DNA of 64,000 nucleotides from Moritella yayanosii. GTDB taxonomy: Bacteria > Pseudomonadota > Gammaproteobacteria > Enterobacterales > Moritellaceae. Of the stretch, positions 9,466-17,779 are shown in pieces; position 1 is the first letter of the stretch, and each line of letters starts with the position of its first letter. The notes under the pieces were generated by a model. That model saw only the letters and a program-made list of their open reading frames with translations. It was not told the DNA's origin and ran no database searches. The position numbers and the translations under genes were made by a program. The stretch is taken from NCBI RefSeq assembly GCF_900465055.1, contig NZ_LS483250.1, positions 1,550,001 to 1,614,000 of the forward strand. The letters run 5' to 3'.

Positions 9466-10626
9466 ATGAATAATATTGCAGCAAAGTCATACCACTTGCC
9501 AATCCAAAAAAAGTTGATTGGTTTATCTGCTGTGATCTTTACAGGACTCATTGCTTTTCTATTATTCTTTTATATTTCCTTTTCAGGTAGTTTGAAAAAT
9601 GAAATAAAAGCCCAATCAAAACACCTCACCGAATCAGCGTCAGGCATGGTCAGCTATTTTTATGACCTTAGCACAACGGGTCAACTCTCTGATGAAGATG
9701 CAAAAAAGTACGCCATGGGCGCGCTAAAGCGCTCAACCTACAGTGGTGATGGCTACTTTTGGATAAGTGGCCTCGATGGTGAAATTTTATTGCAGCCTTA
9801 TAAACCAGAACTAGTTGGATTAAGTTTATTAGATTGGCAATACCCCGATGGAACCACCCCTTTCCGCAACATTGACCGGGAAATACGTCAAGGTGGAGGT
9901 TGGGTTAACTACCTTTGGTCTAAAAATGATTCTTTAAAACAGTACCCTAAGATAGCCTACGTGAGTTATTTTTCTCCCTGGGACTGGCTAATTGGCACTG
10001 GTATCTACCTTGATGACATGGAGAAAAATGTTTTTTTGACGGTGGTAAAAGCATCCGGAATATTACTTTTTGGTTTTGTGTTATTCATCGGTTCTGCAAT
10101 TGTAATTGTTAATTTCGTTGTCAACCAGCTCTCAGAGCAATCCGTCCGTGACACACTAACGAAACTTTATACCAAACGTTTTCTGGAAGAAGTTATTCCA
10201 GGTATGCTAGAAAATGCAAAACGCAATAACCGCACCCTAGCGGCGGTATTTATGGATATTGATCACTTTAAGGACGTCAATGATAGTTATGGCCATGACT
10301 GTGGAGATAAAGTGTTGCAAAAAATAGCTCAAGTCATGCTCGAAAACACCCGAAGCGGCGATTATTGTATCCGCTACGGTGGCGATGAATTTGTCATTAT
10401 CGGTCCTTGTGATGATGATAAAAACGTTATCGCTGTCGTTGAACGTATTCGCGAGGAGGTGGCCACATTGGTTTTTTCACACCTTGATATTGACTTTAAG
10501 GTGACGCTTAGCGCGGGTATCGCCTTATATGAAGACCATCATGATTCATTTGATGAGACGCTAATTCAAGCAGACATGAAGCTATACCAAGCAAAGAAAA
10601 TGGGCCGTAATTGTGTCGTCGCTTAA
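9466..10626 (+). CDS. Membrane diguanylate cyclase with Cache sensor
   Basis: Makes cyclic di-GMP from two GTP. Order in the 386 residues: membrane helix (about 20-42), periplasmic single Cache domain (about 45-190, with GDGYFWISGLDGEILLQP and SPWDWLIGTGIYLDD), second helix (about 195-218), then a cytoplasmic GGDEF domain (about 225-386). The active site is intact (RYGGDEFVIIG), with DIDHFKDVND and ADMKLYQAKK. I see no RxxD inhibitory site in the expected place before GGDEF. The Cache type usually binds small organic acids; the ligand here is unknown. It follows a dead GGDEF fragment and is closed by a hairpin. Confidence 0.92.
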   Translation: MNNIAAKSYHLPIQKKLIGLSAVIFTGLIAFLLFFYISFSGSLKNEIKAQSKHLTESASGMVSYFYDLSTTGQLSDEDAKKYAMGALKRSTYSGDGYFWISGLDGEILLQPYKPELVGLSLLDWQYPDGTTPFRNIDREIRQGGGWVNYLWSKNDSLKQYPKIAYVSYFSPWDWLIGTGIYLDDMEKNVFLTVVKASGILLFGFVLFIGSAIVIVNFVVNQLSEQSVRDTLTKLYTKRFLEEVIPGMLENAKRNNRTLAAVFMDIDHFKDVNDSYGHDCGDKVLQKIAQVMLENTRSGDYCIRYGGDEFVIIGPCDDDKNVIAVVERIREEVATLVFSHLDIDFKVTLSAGIALYEDHHDSFDETLIQADMKLYQAKKMGRNCVVA

Positions 10627-10650
10627 ACGATAACTATCCCTAATTAGAAA

Positions 10651-10685
10651 TTAGCCTTGTTAATTTTCATTAACAAGGCTAAAAT
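10651..10685 (+). terminator. Hairpin after the diguanylate cyclase
   Basis: A stem of about 12 bp (TTAGCCTTGTTAA with its complement) and a short loop lie about 25 nt past the stop. No long T-run on the plus strand, so confidence is moderate. It ends just before the ModE operator. Confidence 0.6.
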
Positions 10686-10687
10686 TT

Positions 10688-10723
10688 GAATATCGATATA
10701 TAGCTTACTATACATCGATATTC
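10688..10723. promoter_or_regulatory. ModE operator before modABC
   Basis: ATCGATATATA-N6-TATACATCGAT (10692-10719) closely follows the ModE consensus of two inverted CGnTATATA half-sites 6-7 nt apart. The dyad extends outward as GAATATCGAT / ATCGATATTC. It ends about 56 nt before the modA start. ModE is encoded in this window, so molybdate-dependent repression of modABC is the natural reading. Confidence 0.88.
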
Positions 10724-10778
10724 GCGTGACTATTCGCGTAAGTCTCAAGCTACAATAAAAATGCCGAAGGGATCGCTC

Positions 10779-11576
10779 ATGACACAAAGATATCGCCATA
10801 AATTAAAACAACTCGCGACTATTATTTTATTAATGCTTAGTAGCAATGTTATTGCCGATGAACGCGTGCTTATCTTTGCCGCAGCTTCATTAAGCAATGC
10901 CCTGACAGAAGTAGGTAATACATTTAAAGCGGATCCAATAGCAAACCCTACAAAGATTAATCCGGTATTTTCGTTTGCATCCTCTTCGACCTTAGCCAGG
11001 CAAGTTGCCCAAGGTGCACCAGCGCAGATTTACCTATCGGCAAACCAAACATGGATGGATTACTTAGTTGAACAAAAAGCGGTCGCCGCTGACTCGAGAG
11101 TGACTCTGTTGCGTAATTCACTGGTACTCATCGCGCCGAATACCAGTCCAGTGACTAACATCGTATTAACCAAACATTGGAATATAACCCAAGCTGTTGG
11201 AGAGAGCAGAATTGCAGTTGGCGATCCTGATCATGTACCCGCTGGTCGTTATGCCAAACAAGCGTTAGAGAGTTTAGGTTTATGGCAGCAAGCCATGCCG
11301 TTATTAGCCCGTGCCAATAATGTGCGCGGCGCACTTGTCCTCGTCGAGCGTGGCGAGTCCCCGTTTGGTATTGTGTATGCGACTGATGCACAAATAGCTA
11401 AAAAGGTAAAAACAGTTGCTACCTTCCCTGCAAGTAGCCATAAGGCCATTGAATATCCGTTAGTCATGGTCGATAGCAAAGCAACCGCTGCAACCACAAG
11501 CTTCTATCAATATTTACAATCAGACGCTGCACAAGCAATATTTGTCAAATACGGTTTTAAGGTACTCTCTATTTAA
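10779..11576 (+). CDS. modA: Molybdate ABC transporter, periplasmic binding protein
   Basis: Captures molybdate (or tungstate) in the periplasm for ModBC. The start is placed at 10779, not the open ATG at 10761, because GAAGGGA lies 6-7 nt upstream and the protein then begins with a proper signal peptide (basic start, LATIILLMLSSNVIA, cleavage near the Ala before DERV). The mature part starts with FAAASLSNAL, typical of ModA, and keeps FASSSTLARQV, GDPDHVPAGRYA and GIVYATDA. 265 residues is normal. First gene of modABC, behind a ModE operator. Confidence 0.93.
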   Translation: MTQRYRHKLKQLATIILLMLSSNVIADERVLIFAAASLSNALTEVGNTFKADPIANPTKINPVFSFASSSTLARQVAQGAPAQIYLSANQTWMDYLVEQKAVAADSRVTLLRNSLVLIAPNTSPVTNIVLTKHWNITQAVGESRIAVGDPDHVPAGRYAKQALESLGLWQQAMPLLARANNVRGALVLVERGESPFGIVYATDAQIAKKVKTVATFPASSHKAIEYPLVMVDSKATAATTSFYQYLQSDAAQAIFVKYGFKVLSI

Positions 11577-11604
11577 GGTCAACTCTATTTTAAGGTAAAT
11601 AGCT

Positions 11605-12291
11605 TTGTTAAGTGATTATGAAATTGCAGCCTTGCTGCTGAGTTTAAAAGTATCGAGTGTGGCGGTGTTGTTCAGCCTGCCTTTTGGCATCGCTTGTGCT
11701 TGGATACTAGCCCGTTGCGAATTCCCAGGAAAATCGTTATTCGATAGCCTAATACATTTACCTCTGGTATTGCCCCCCGTAGTCATTGGCTATATTTTGT
11801 TAATCTCAATGGGGCGTCAAGGCAGCATTGGCGCGGTGCTTTATGATTGGTTTGGTTGGAGCTTTAGCTTTAGTTGGCGTGGCGCAGCATTAGCAGCTGC
11901 AATCGTCTCGTTTCCGTTAATGGTACGTGCGATCCGTTTGTCCTTTGAAAGTGTCGATATACGCTTAGAGCAAGCCGCACGAACCCTAGGTAGTAATCGC
12001 TTACGGGTATTTTTTACCATTACCCTGCCGTTAACCCTACCCGGTATTGTTTCTGGTATGGTGCTGGCCTTTGCTCGCAGTTTAGGTGAGTTTGGTTCAA
12101 CCATTACCTTTGTGTCTAATATTCCCGGCGAGACGCGTACTATTCCGTTAGCTATGTACTCTTTTATTCAAACCCCAGGTGCTGAGCATGAAGCCGCACG
12201 CTTGTGTGTGATTGCGATCATCATTGCCGTATTATCATTAACCGCATCACAATGGTTAGCCAAAAAAGCCCAACAGCGAGTCGCGTCATAA
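11605..12291 (+). CDS. modB: Molybdate ABC transporter permease
   Basis: Inner-membrane channel subunit, 228 residues with about five or six membrane helices. The coupling EAA loop is clear (EQAARTLGSNRLRVFFTITL, followed by PLTLPG). It uses a TTG start at 11605 with AAGG 9 nt upstream; the first codons match ModB proteins. It is 28 nt after modA, and its stop overlaps the start of modC as TAATG, implying coupled translation. Confidence 0.93.
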   Translation: MLSDYEIAALLLSLKVSSVAVLFSLPFGIACAWILARCEFPGKSLFDSLIHLPLVLPPVVIGYILLISMGRQGSIGAVLYDWFGWSFSFSWRGAALAAAIVSFPLMVRAIRLSFESVDIRLEQAARTLGSNRLRVFFTITLPLTLPGIVSGMVLAFARSLGEFGSTITFVSNIPGETRTIPLAMYSFIQTPGAEHEAARLCVIAIIIAVLSLTASQWLAKKAQQRVAS

Positions 12292-13379
12292 TGTTAACTA
12301 TTGATATAAAGAAACAACTGGGTGATTTGGATTTGCAAGTGAATGCTCAAATTCCGATGCAAGGTATTTGTGCTGTGTTTGGTCGTTCTGGTGCAGGTAA
12401 AACCTCGTTGGTGAATATTCTTGGCGGGTTATCAACACCTGACAAGGGTCAGCTAACCTTAGGCGATACGCACCTTTACCACCAGCAACTGCGAATTAAT
12501 TTACCGCCAGAACGTCGCCGTATCGGTTATGTATTTCAAGACGCGCGTTTATTCCCCCACTACAGCGTGCGCGGTAACCTTAATTACGGCAATAAGGATA
12601 AAGACCAAGCGCACTTTAATACAGTGGTGAAGTTACTTGGTTTAGATGAATTGTTAAACCGCTATCCATCAACCCTTTCTGGGGGTGAAAAACAGCGCGT
12701 TGCCATTGGTCGCGCCTTGTTAACTCGCCCGCAAATGTTATTAATGGATGAGCCATTAGCAGCCCTTGATTTACCCCGTAAGCGTGAGCTTATTCCTTAT
12801 TTGTTACAACTTGCTAAGACTCTTAATTTACCGATTATTTATGTAAGCCATAGCTTAGATGAGATCTTACAACTGGCCGATACCATGCTGGTATTAGACA
12901 AAGGAAAAGTGTTGGTGAATGGTCCGTTGCAAGACGTTTGGGACAGTGCTGAGATGCGTCCGTGGTTACCAGCCAAAGAGCAAAGCTCGTTGTTAATGGC
13001 GACAGTAACAGCGCTGAATGAAGGCTACCGTATGAGTAAGTTAGTACTCGCTGATGGTACTTATCTGTGGATCAATGGTTTACCTTTACCTGTGAGCAGT
13101 AAACTACGTGTACGTATTCATGCTAACCATGTATCTCTGTGTAAAACACGTCCACAAGACAGTAGTATTCGTAATATTCTACCGACGACAATTACCGAGA
13201 TTATACATTCAGAATCAAGTGATAATGTGCAGGTTAAATTAGCGTTTGGTGATGACCACATATGGGCAAACATCACCCGCTGGGCAAGTGATGATTTAGC
13301 GTTAACGGTCGGACAAGCGGTCTATGCTCAGATCAAAGGCGTAAGCATGACAGAGAGTGAATTAGCGCAATCGTTTTGA
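12291..13379 (+). CDS. modC: Molybdate ABC transporter ATPase
   Basis: ATP-hydrolysing subunit of ModABC. The start is the ATG in TAATG overlapping the modB stop, although the frame is open for 29 more codons upstream. The 362 residues show Walker A (GRSGAGKTS), signature LSGGEKQR, Walker B (LLMDEPLAALD), the H-loop (YVSHSLDE) and a C-terminal TOBE/Mop domain (about 290-355) that binds oxyanion, the usual ModC layout. Confidence 0.94.
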   Translation: MLTIDIKKQLGDLDLQVNAQIPMQGICAVFGRSGAGKTSLVNILGGLSTPDKGQLTLGDTHLYHQQLRINLPPERRRIGYVFQDARLFPHYSVRGNLNYGNKDKDQAHFNTVVKLLGLDELLNRYPSTLSGGEKQRVAIGRALLTRPQMLLMDEPLAALDLPRKRELIPYLLQLAKTLNLPIIYVSHSLDEILQLADTMLVLDKGKVLVNGPLQDVWDSAEMRPWLPAKEQSSLLMATVTALNEGYRMSKLVLADGTYLWINGLPLPVSSKLRVRIHANHVSLCKTRPQDSSIRNILPTTITEIIHSESSDNVQVKLAFGDDHIWANITRWASDDLALTVGQAVYAQIKGVSMTESELAQSF

Positions 13380-13411
13380 TTGTGCTGTCACCTTAGAACA
13401 TGGTGATATTT

Positions 13412-13420
13412 TGCTATAAT
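13412..13420 (+). promoter_or_regulatory. Extended -10 promoter
   Basis: TGCTATAAT is a near-ideal extended -10 box. It lies about 105 nt before the truncated DUF1059 reading frame and probably drove that lost gene. Confidence 0.55.
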
Positions 13421-13526
13421 TAGGCTCTGGAACACGAATAATTTGTTCTTAACATTGGTCGACTAAATATATTCAATAACTTGAAAGCCGACTCGACAAT
13501 TTAGCAGATTTAAGAGGTACATAATT

Positions 13527-13607
13527 ATGGCCAGGTATTATATTGATTGTCGCGATTACCCGGGTGAGGTGAAATGCTCAGTCGCACTTGCTGCGGACTC
13601 TGGTTAA
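13527..13607 (+). pseudogene. Truncated DUF1059-type gene (5' part)
   Basis: A 26-codon frame with AAGAGG upstream and a good promoter reads MARYYIDCRDYP then GEVKCSVALAAD. This matches the start of DUF1059 proteins (IDCRD.P.E..C), which are about 60 residues and continue with a His-rich end. Here it stops abruptly and is followed by unrelated antisense sequence, so only the first half survives. A diverged repeat of its end occurs at about 13851. Confidence 0.6.
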
Positions 13608-13608
13608 A

Positions 13609-13835
13609 TTAGATCCCGACTCTGCATTGATTAGCGCCAGCTTGAACACTAATAACTTGCCCTTCAAGTTCAGCTTGTTTATCTGAAGAAATTGATAGAC
13701 TAATATTTATTTTATTGCCCTTAAATATATATATATCTTTATTTTCAATAACTAAACCTCATCCAGAAATAGAAAAATATATCATTTTTGCTGAACTTTG
13801 TTTTCCATTGCAGTTAATATCGACTGTATATACGG
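13609..13835 (-). pseudogene. Antisense coding remnant inserted between DUF1059 pieces
   Basis: On the minus strand a protein-like frame runs to a TAA at 13611-13609. It includes KDIYIFKGNKINISLSISS and EGQVISVQAGANQCRVGI, broken by one in-frame TGA at 13761-13759. No start codon or family is recognisable. It lies exactly between two diverged copies of the same short stretch, as if carried in with a duplication or insertion. Confidence 0.4.
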
Positions 13836-13850
13836 TATCAATCCGAGGTT

Positions 13851-13925
13851 GTTCGCGAATCTCGGTGAGGTGACATGCAATGAGGTACTTACTGCGGAAC
13901 ATCACGAATTGACCCTATTAAAATA
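13851..13925 (+). repeat. Second, diverged copy of the DUF1059 fragment
   Basis: The frame reads LGEVTCNEVLTAEHHEL, matching PGEVKCSVALAADS of the fragment at 13527. At DNA level the blocks GGTGAGGTGAAATGC and GGTGAGGTGACATGC and then CTTGCTGCGGA and CTTACTGCGGA correspond. It may be the other end of one split gene or a duplicate. It ends about 55 nt before the AraC gene. Confidence 0.45.
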
Positions 13926-13981
13926 AGCACTTCCCCTTTAATATATTAAATACTCTCCATCACCAAGAAGAAGCGAATAAC

Positions 13982-14689
13982 ATGCCCAACAACCTTTCTA
14001 TTCGCGCTTATACCAGCCAAATACGCAGTCATTATCATGAGTTCCACCAGCTGGTGCTGCCGTTACATGGCGCAATTGATATTAAGGTTGGCGATTATAC
14101 TGGTAAAGTCAGCTTTGGTGATTGCGTGATTATTAAAGCTGGGCAACAACATGACTTTCGGGCAGATGATGCAGCCCGTTTTATTGTCGTTGATATGGAC
14201 AGCTTTCCAGAGAATATTACTGAATCAGATATTGAAAAATTCTCGATAAACCCTCCCCTGCTTGCTTATATACAGTTCATCGACAAACAGCTAGCGCATC
14301 AAGTAAACAAGCAACTTGAATCTACGGCTTTTACATTGTTTTATCAACTCCTTGCTCAGCAATCATGTCATGACCGTATTGACCCTCGAATTGCCGAGGT
14401 TATCCACTTCATCAAGCAAGATGTCAGTGTGCTATTTAGCATCAAGCAGTTAGCTAAAATTGCGTGTTTAAGCACCAGCCAATACAAGAAGCTATTCAAA
14501 CAGAATATCAATATGACTACGCATAAATACATCACCCAACTGCGTATGGAAAAGGCTTCTGCACTGCTCGCTCATACCGACTTGCCTATTCGTATTGTCG
14601 CAGAGCAAGTTGGCTACCAAGACCTATCCGCTTTTAGTCGACGTTTTTCTAACTATTTCGGCCAATCTCCCAAAGCATTCAGCCATTAG
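13982..14689 (+). CDS. AraC-family transcriptional regulator
   Basis: A 235-residue regulator with an N-terminal cupin ligand domain (about 1-85; HYHEFHQLVLPLHG and GDCVIIKAGQQHDF are the usual double-stranded beta-helix motifs) and a C-terminal pair of helix-turn-helices (about 135-233; FSIKQLAKIACLSTSQYKKL and LPIRIVAEQVGYQDLSAFSR, ending QSPKAF). It is 115 nt upstream of a DMT exporter in the same direction and likely controls it. The ligand is unknown, but an amino acid or small aromatic would suit the exporter. Confidence 0.88.
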   Translation: MPNNLSIRAYTSQIRSHYHEFHQLVLPLHGAIDIKVGDYTGKVSFGDCVIIKAGQQHDFRADDAARFIVVDMDSFPENITESDIEKFSINPPLLAYIQFIDKQLAHQVNKQLESTAFTLFYQLLAQQSCHDRIDPRIAEVIHFIKQDVSVLFSIKQLAKIACLSTSQYKKLFKQNINMTTHKYITQLRMEKASALLAHTDLPIRIVAEQVGYQDLSAFSRRFSNYFGQSPKAFSH

Positions 14690-14804
14690 TTTGCCCGCTA
14701 TAAACAAGCAGCGTTTCAGTCAATAAAGTCGTCCTTTCAGCAAACTTTACTATATATTTAAGGTTTATTATTCAGTCATTAATATTACTTAAGGATAATA
14801 AATA

Positions 14805-15668
14805 ATGGCTACATTATACGGTTTGATGGCAATTGGGTTATGGGGCACTTTAGCGCTGTTAGGCACAGTTACTGCGAATATACCTGCATTTCAATTGCTC
14901 TCACTGTGTTTTACTCTCTCCGCAATCATTATCGTTATCAAACGGATTGCCGTTAAAAAACCGGTTTTCACCAAACCAACATTAACCCTAACCCAGTGGC
15001 TGTTTGGCATAACCGGATTATTTGGGTTCCACTTCTGTTATTTCATGGCACTTAAATTCGCGCCTGTTATCGAGGTCAGTTTAATTGTGTATCTGTGGCC
15101 ATTATTGTTAGCCACACTGGTCGCCAACAAACAAAGTCGATTCCGAGCACTCATCGGCGGCGGCTTAGGTTTTATCGGTATCGCGTTCATTATTGTTGGT
15201 AATGGCGAGCTAACGTTAAATAGTGAATACCGTATTGGTTATTTACTTGCTGTTATCTGCGCGGTTATTTGGGGCAGCTATTCATGGTTCTTGTCCACAT
15301 CAAACAATGATGTGGAAGATATCGCCTGGTTATCTGCAGCCGTTGCATTATTGGCATTGATCGCGCATTGGTTATTTGAAACCAGTTATTGGAGTTTTAG
15401 CCTGTCGGAATGGGGCGGAATATTATTACTCGGGTTAGGGCCTGTCGGCGGTGCTTTTTATTTATGGGACATCGCCCTAAAGAAAGGTAACCAGCAATTG
15501 TTAGCGTCATTAAGTTTTAGCACACCACTCATTTCATCTGTCATTCTCGCCATTGCAGGCTTTAATGCTTGGTCTGCTAACATCATTATTGCACTGGCAT
15601 TGATTTTATCCGGTGCGATTATTGCTAATATGAAGATAAAACCTGCGGTTATAAAGGCCAGTAACTAG
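14805..15668 (+). CDS. DMT-superfamily exporter (EamA, YddG-like)
   Basis: A 287-residue inner-membrane protein with about ten hydrophobic helices in two EamA repeats. GLMAIGLWGTLALL opens the first and AVICAVIWGSYSWFL the second. The pattern, with FHFCYFMALKFAPVIEVSL and GGAFYLWDIALKKGNQQLL, resembles YddG-type aromatic amino-acid exporters, but the substrate is not proven. AAGGATAATAAATA precedes the ATG. The AraC gene just upstream is its probable regulator. Confidence 0.85.
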   Translation: MATLYGLMAIGLWGTLALLGTVTANIPAFQLLSLCFTLSAIIIVIKRIAVKKPVFTKPTLTLTQWLFGITGLFGFHFCYFMALKFAPVIEVSLIVYLWPLLLATLVANKQSRFRALIGGGLGFIGIAFIIVGNGELTLNSEYRIGYLLAVICAVIWGSYSWFLSTSNNDVEDIAWLSAAVALLALIAHWLFETSYWSFSLSEWGGILLLGLGPVGGAFYLWDIALKKGNQQLLASLSFSTPLISSVILAIAGFNAWSANIIIALALILSGAIIANMKIKPAVIKASN

Positions 15669-15683
15669 CTATTCGAACAAACA

Positions 15684-16439
15684 TTAATGCGATTTCGACT
15701 TACGGTAACTTGTTAAACAAACCACATTATCAGGTATCGTTCTCGGCTCTGGTTTACTCTCTTCGGTAAGTTTTGGATAAGGGCTGGGGAAATGACCGTT
15801 GGGTGTGTCAGGATAACTATCACGGGCTAAACCTTTGGCAAAGCGAAATAAAGTATCATCAAGCAGTCGTGCGACCGGAATAAAACGCTTGTTACGCCCT
15901 TCGCTGGCAATGCGTTTCCGCATTTCATTTATGTGCATAGACAAACCATACGCTTCATCATCGTTATAAGCCGTTACATCGTTATTTTCACCACTTTGAC
16001 GGATCCAAGACTCTGTATCGCTGACATGACCGTTGACACTTAAGTCAGTATTTTTAAACCAACCAAATCCCTCGGTTTCGCTGAGAAATTGCGAGGTAAC
16101 TATGTCAGCAACAGATTCTTCAATCGAACCACTGTGCAGCATCAGATTAACCATTTCAATAAATAACCGCCCTAAAAACATCTCTTCAAATTCAGCTTGA
16201 GTGGGTGGTGCAAGATTGGGACAGATCATCACATAACGGCTGCGGGCTTCAACGGCTATCACAGTCCCGTGGTGAGACTGAGTATTATTTTTTATGACAT
16301 GACACTGCCAAGCAAGCGTCTCGGCATCAGTAGTGATCGTTTGTGTTCCAATACGTTTACCATCGACACTGGTTATTCTGGCTAAGTCCAGCTTCATCCA
16401 TTTACACAGCGCATTACTTGCTGATATTTGAATCTTCAT
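15684..16439 (-). CDS. Conserved-looking hypothetical protein, 251 aa
   Basis: No signal peptide or membrane segment; probably cytoplasmic. The N-terminal 110 residues (MKIQISASNALCKWM onward, then ETLAWQCHVIK and VEARSRYVMICPNL) have a weak resemblance to DUF6933-type proteins, which I cannot confirm. The C-terminal third is charged and low in structure, with several prolines. AGGA lies about 7 nt before the ATG. It points away from add and converges with the exporter gene. Confidence 0.6.
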   Translation of the reverse strand: MKIQISASNALCKWMKLDLARITSVDGKRIGTQTITTDAETLAWQCHVIKNNTQSHHGTVIAVEARSRYVMICPNLAPPTQAEFEEMFLGRLFIEMVNLMLHSGSIEESVADIVTSQFLSETEGFGWFKNTDLSVNGHVSDTESWIRQSGENNDVTAYNDDEAYGLSMHINEMRKRIASEGRNKRFIPVARLLDDTLFRFAKGLARDSYPDTPNGHFPSPYPKLTEESKPEPRTIPDNVVCLTSYRKSKSH

Positions 16440-16576
16440 AATAAAATCCTATGCCTTATTCAATACTAAATAATTCTATCGTTAATCAATATAATAACAC
16501 CTAGATTGACAGCGCCAAAGGATAGCACCCACGAATTGCAGTGTTTCAACCATACTGCTAAACTACGTCATTAAAT

Positions 16577-16648
16577 CACTTCGTATAATCCCAATAATAT
16601 GGTTTGGGAGTTTCTACCAAGACCCTTAAATTCTTGATTATGAAGTCT
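16577..16648 (+). ncRNA. Adenine-sensing purine riboswitch
   Basis: The sequence nearly matches the known Vibrio add aptamer. P1 pairs 16578-16585 with 16639-16646 (one G-U). The P2 hairpin spans about 16589-16603, the conserved joining sequence GGGAGTTTCTACC follows, and P3 is CCAAGA...TCTTGA. The specificity base equivalent to position 74 is T16638, which reads adenine; a C would read guanine. It lies 40 nt before the add start, and the region after it is not a terminator, which fits translational control of ribosome access as in Vibrio vulnificus. Confidence 0.93.
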
Positions 16649-16687
16649 GTAACTTTAAAACCTAAAAACATATAAAGGTAGAGACTC

Positions 16688-17683
16688 ATGAATTACTTTG
16701 ACTTACCGAAGATTGACTTACATTGCCACCTAGACGGCAGTGTTCGCCCAGAAACAATCATTGCGCTTGCAGCTGAACAAAACATTACCCTACCAAGTAA
16801 CGACATTGAAGCGATCAGAACGTTAATGATCGCACCTGAAACATGTACAGATCTTGGCGAATATCTACAACGTTTTGACTTACCGTTGTCAGTAATGCAA
16901 ACGGCAGCAGGTATCGAGCGCATCTCTTTTGAAGTATTTGAAGATGCAGCAAAAGAAAATGTCAAATACCTCGAAGTGCGTTTTGGCCCAATGCTACACC
17001 TTGAACAAGGTCTAACCCTTGAGCAAGTATTTGACAGTGTGGTTGCGGGGATGAAACGTGCCGAAGCCATGTATGACATCAAAGGTAACTACATTTTATC
17101 GATCTTACGTCACATGCCAAAAGATAGAATTAAAGAAGTGCTGGATACCGCAGCTAAATACTTAAACGATGGTATTGTTGCATTCGATCTAGCCGGTGGT
17201 GAAGCACCCGGATTCTGCGCTGAATTTGTGCCTTATGCACAATACGCTATTGAAAAAGGATACCGTGTCACCATTCATGCTGGTGAACAAGGTGTGGGTC
17301 AAAACGTATTTGATGCCATTTCATTATTAGGTGCAGAACGTATTGGTCATGGTATTCATATTACCGGCCATGAAGCTGCGTACAACCTTGTTAAAACCCA
17401 GAACATTGCATTAGAAACCTGTCCAAGCAGTAATGTGCAAACCAAAGCGGTTGAAAACTTAGCCAGCCACCCTGTTAAAGCGTTCTACCAAGACGGCATT
17501 CAAATTACCATCAATACTGATAACCGCACGGTGTCAAATACCACCATGACCGATGAAGTACGTAAAGTGATGGAAGAGTTTAACTTAAGCCGTGAAGACT
17601 ACTTCAACATTTACAAGATCAGCATTGAACATGCGTTCGCATCTGACGCTGTAAAACAGTATTTATCGACGTTTGCTGAATAA
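16688..17683 (+). CDS. add: Adenosine deaminase
   Basis: Converts adenosine to inosine (and deoxyadenosine likewise) in purine salvage. The 331 residues carry all metal and catalytic motifs: [11 protein letters not shown], the HAGE motif (VTIHAGEQG), [18 protein letters not shown] and the metal-binding aspartate in [21 protein letters not shown] lies 5-8 nt before the ATG. An adenine riboswitch precedes it, so expression should rise when adenine is high. A hairpin follows. Confidence 0.96.
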   Translation: MNYFDLPKIDLHCHLDGSVRPETIIALAAEQNITLPSNDIEAIRTLMIAPETCTDLGEYLQRFDLPLSVMQTAAGIERISFEVFEDAAKENVKYLEVRFGPMLHLEQGLTLEQVFDSVVAGMKRAEAMYDIKGNYILSILRHMPKDRIKEVLDTAAKYLNDGIVAFDLAGGEAPGFCAEFVPYAQYAIEKGYRVTIHAGEQGVGQNVFDAISLLGAERIGHGIHITGHEAAYNLVKTQNIALETCPSSNVQTKAVENLASHPVKAFYQDGIQITINTDNRTVSNTTMTDEVRKVMEEFNLSREDYFNIYKISIEHAFASDAVKQYLSTFAE

Positions 17684-17713
17684 CGAAAATATATCAATCG
17701 AAAGGTAGATAAC

Positions 17714-17741
17714 AAGGCGGGTTATAACAACGACCCGCCTT
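17714..17741. terminator. Hairpin between convergent genes
   Basis: AAGGCGGGT pairs with ACCCGCCTT across a 10-nt loop between add and the minus-strand barrel gene. Neither side has a long T-run; it may serve both directions weakly. Confidence 0.6.
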
Positions 17742-17779
17742 ACGATTGACGAGCACAGCATCATTCTGCTCATGTGAAA

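Noticed and set aside
13609-13835. Selenocysteine at the in-frame TGA of the antisense remnant
   Set aside because: The frame has no start codon, no recognisable family and no clear SECIS hairpin after the TGA; decay is simpler.
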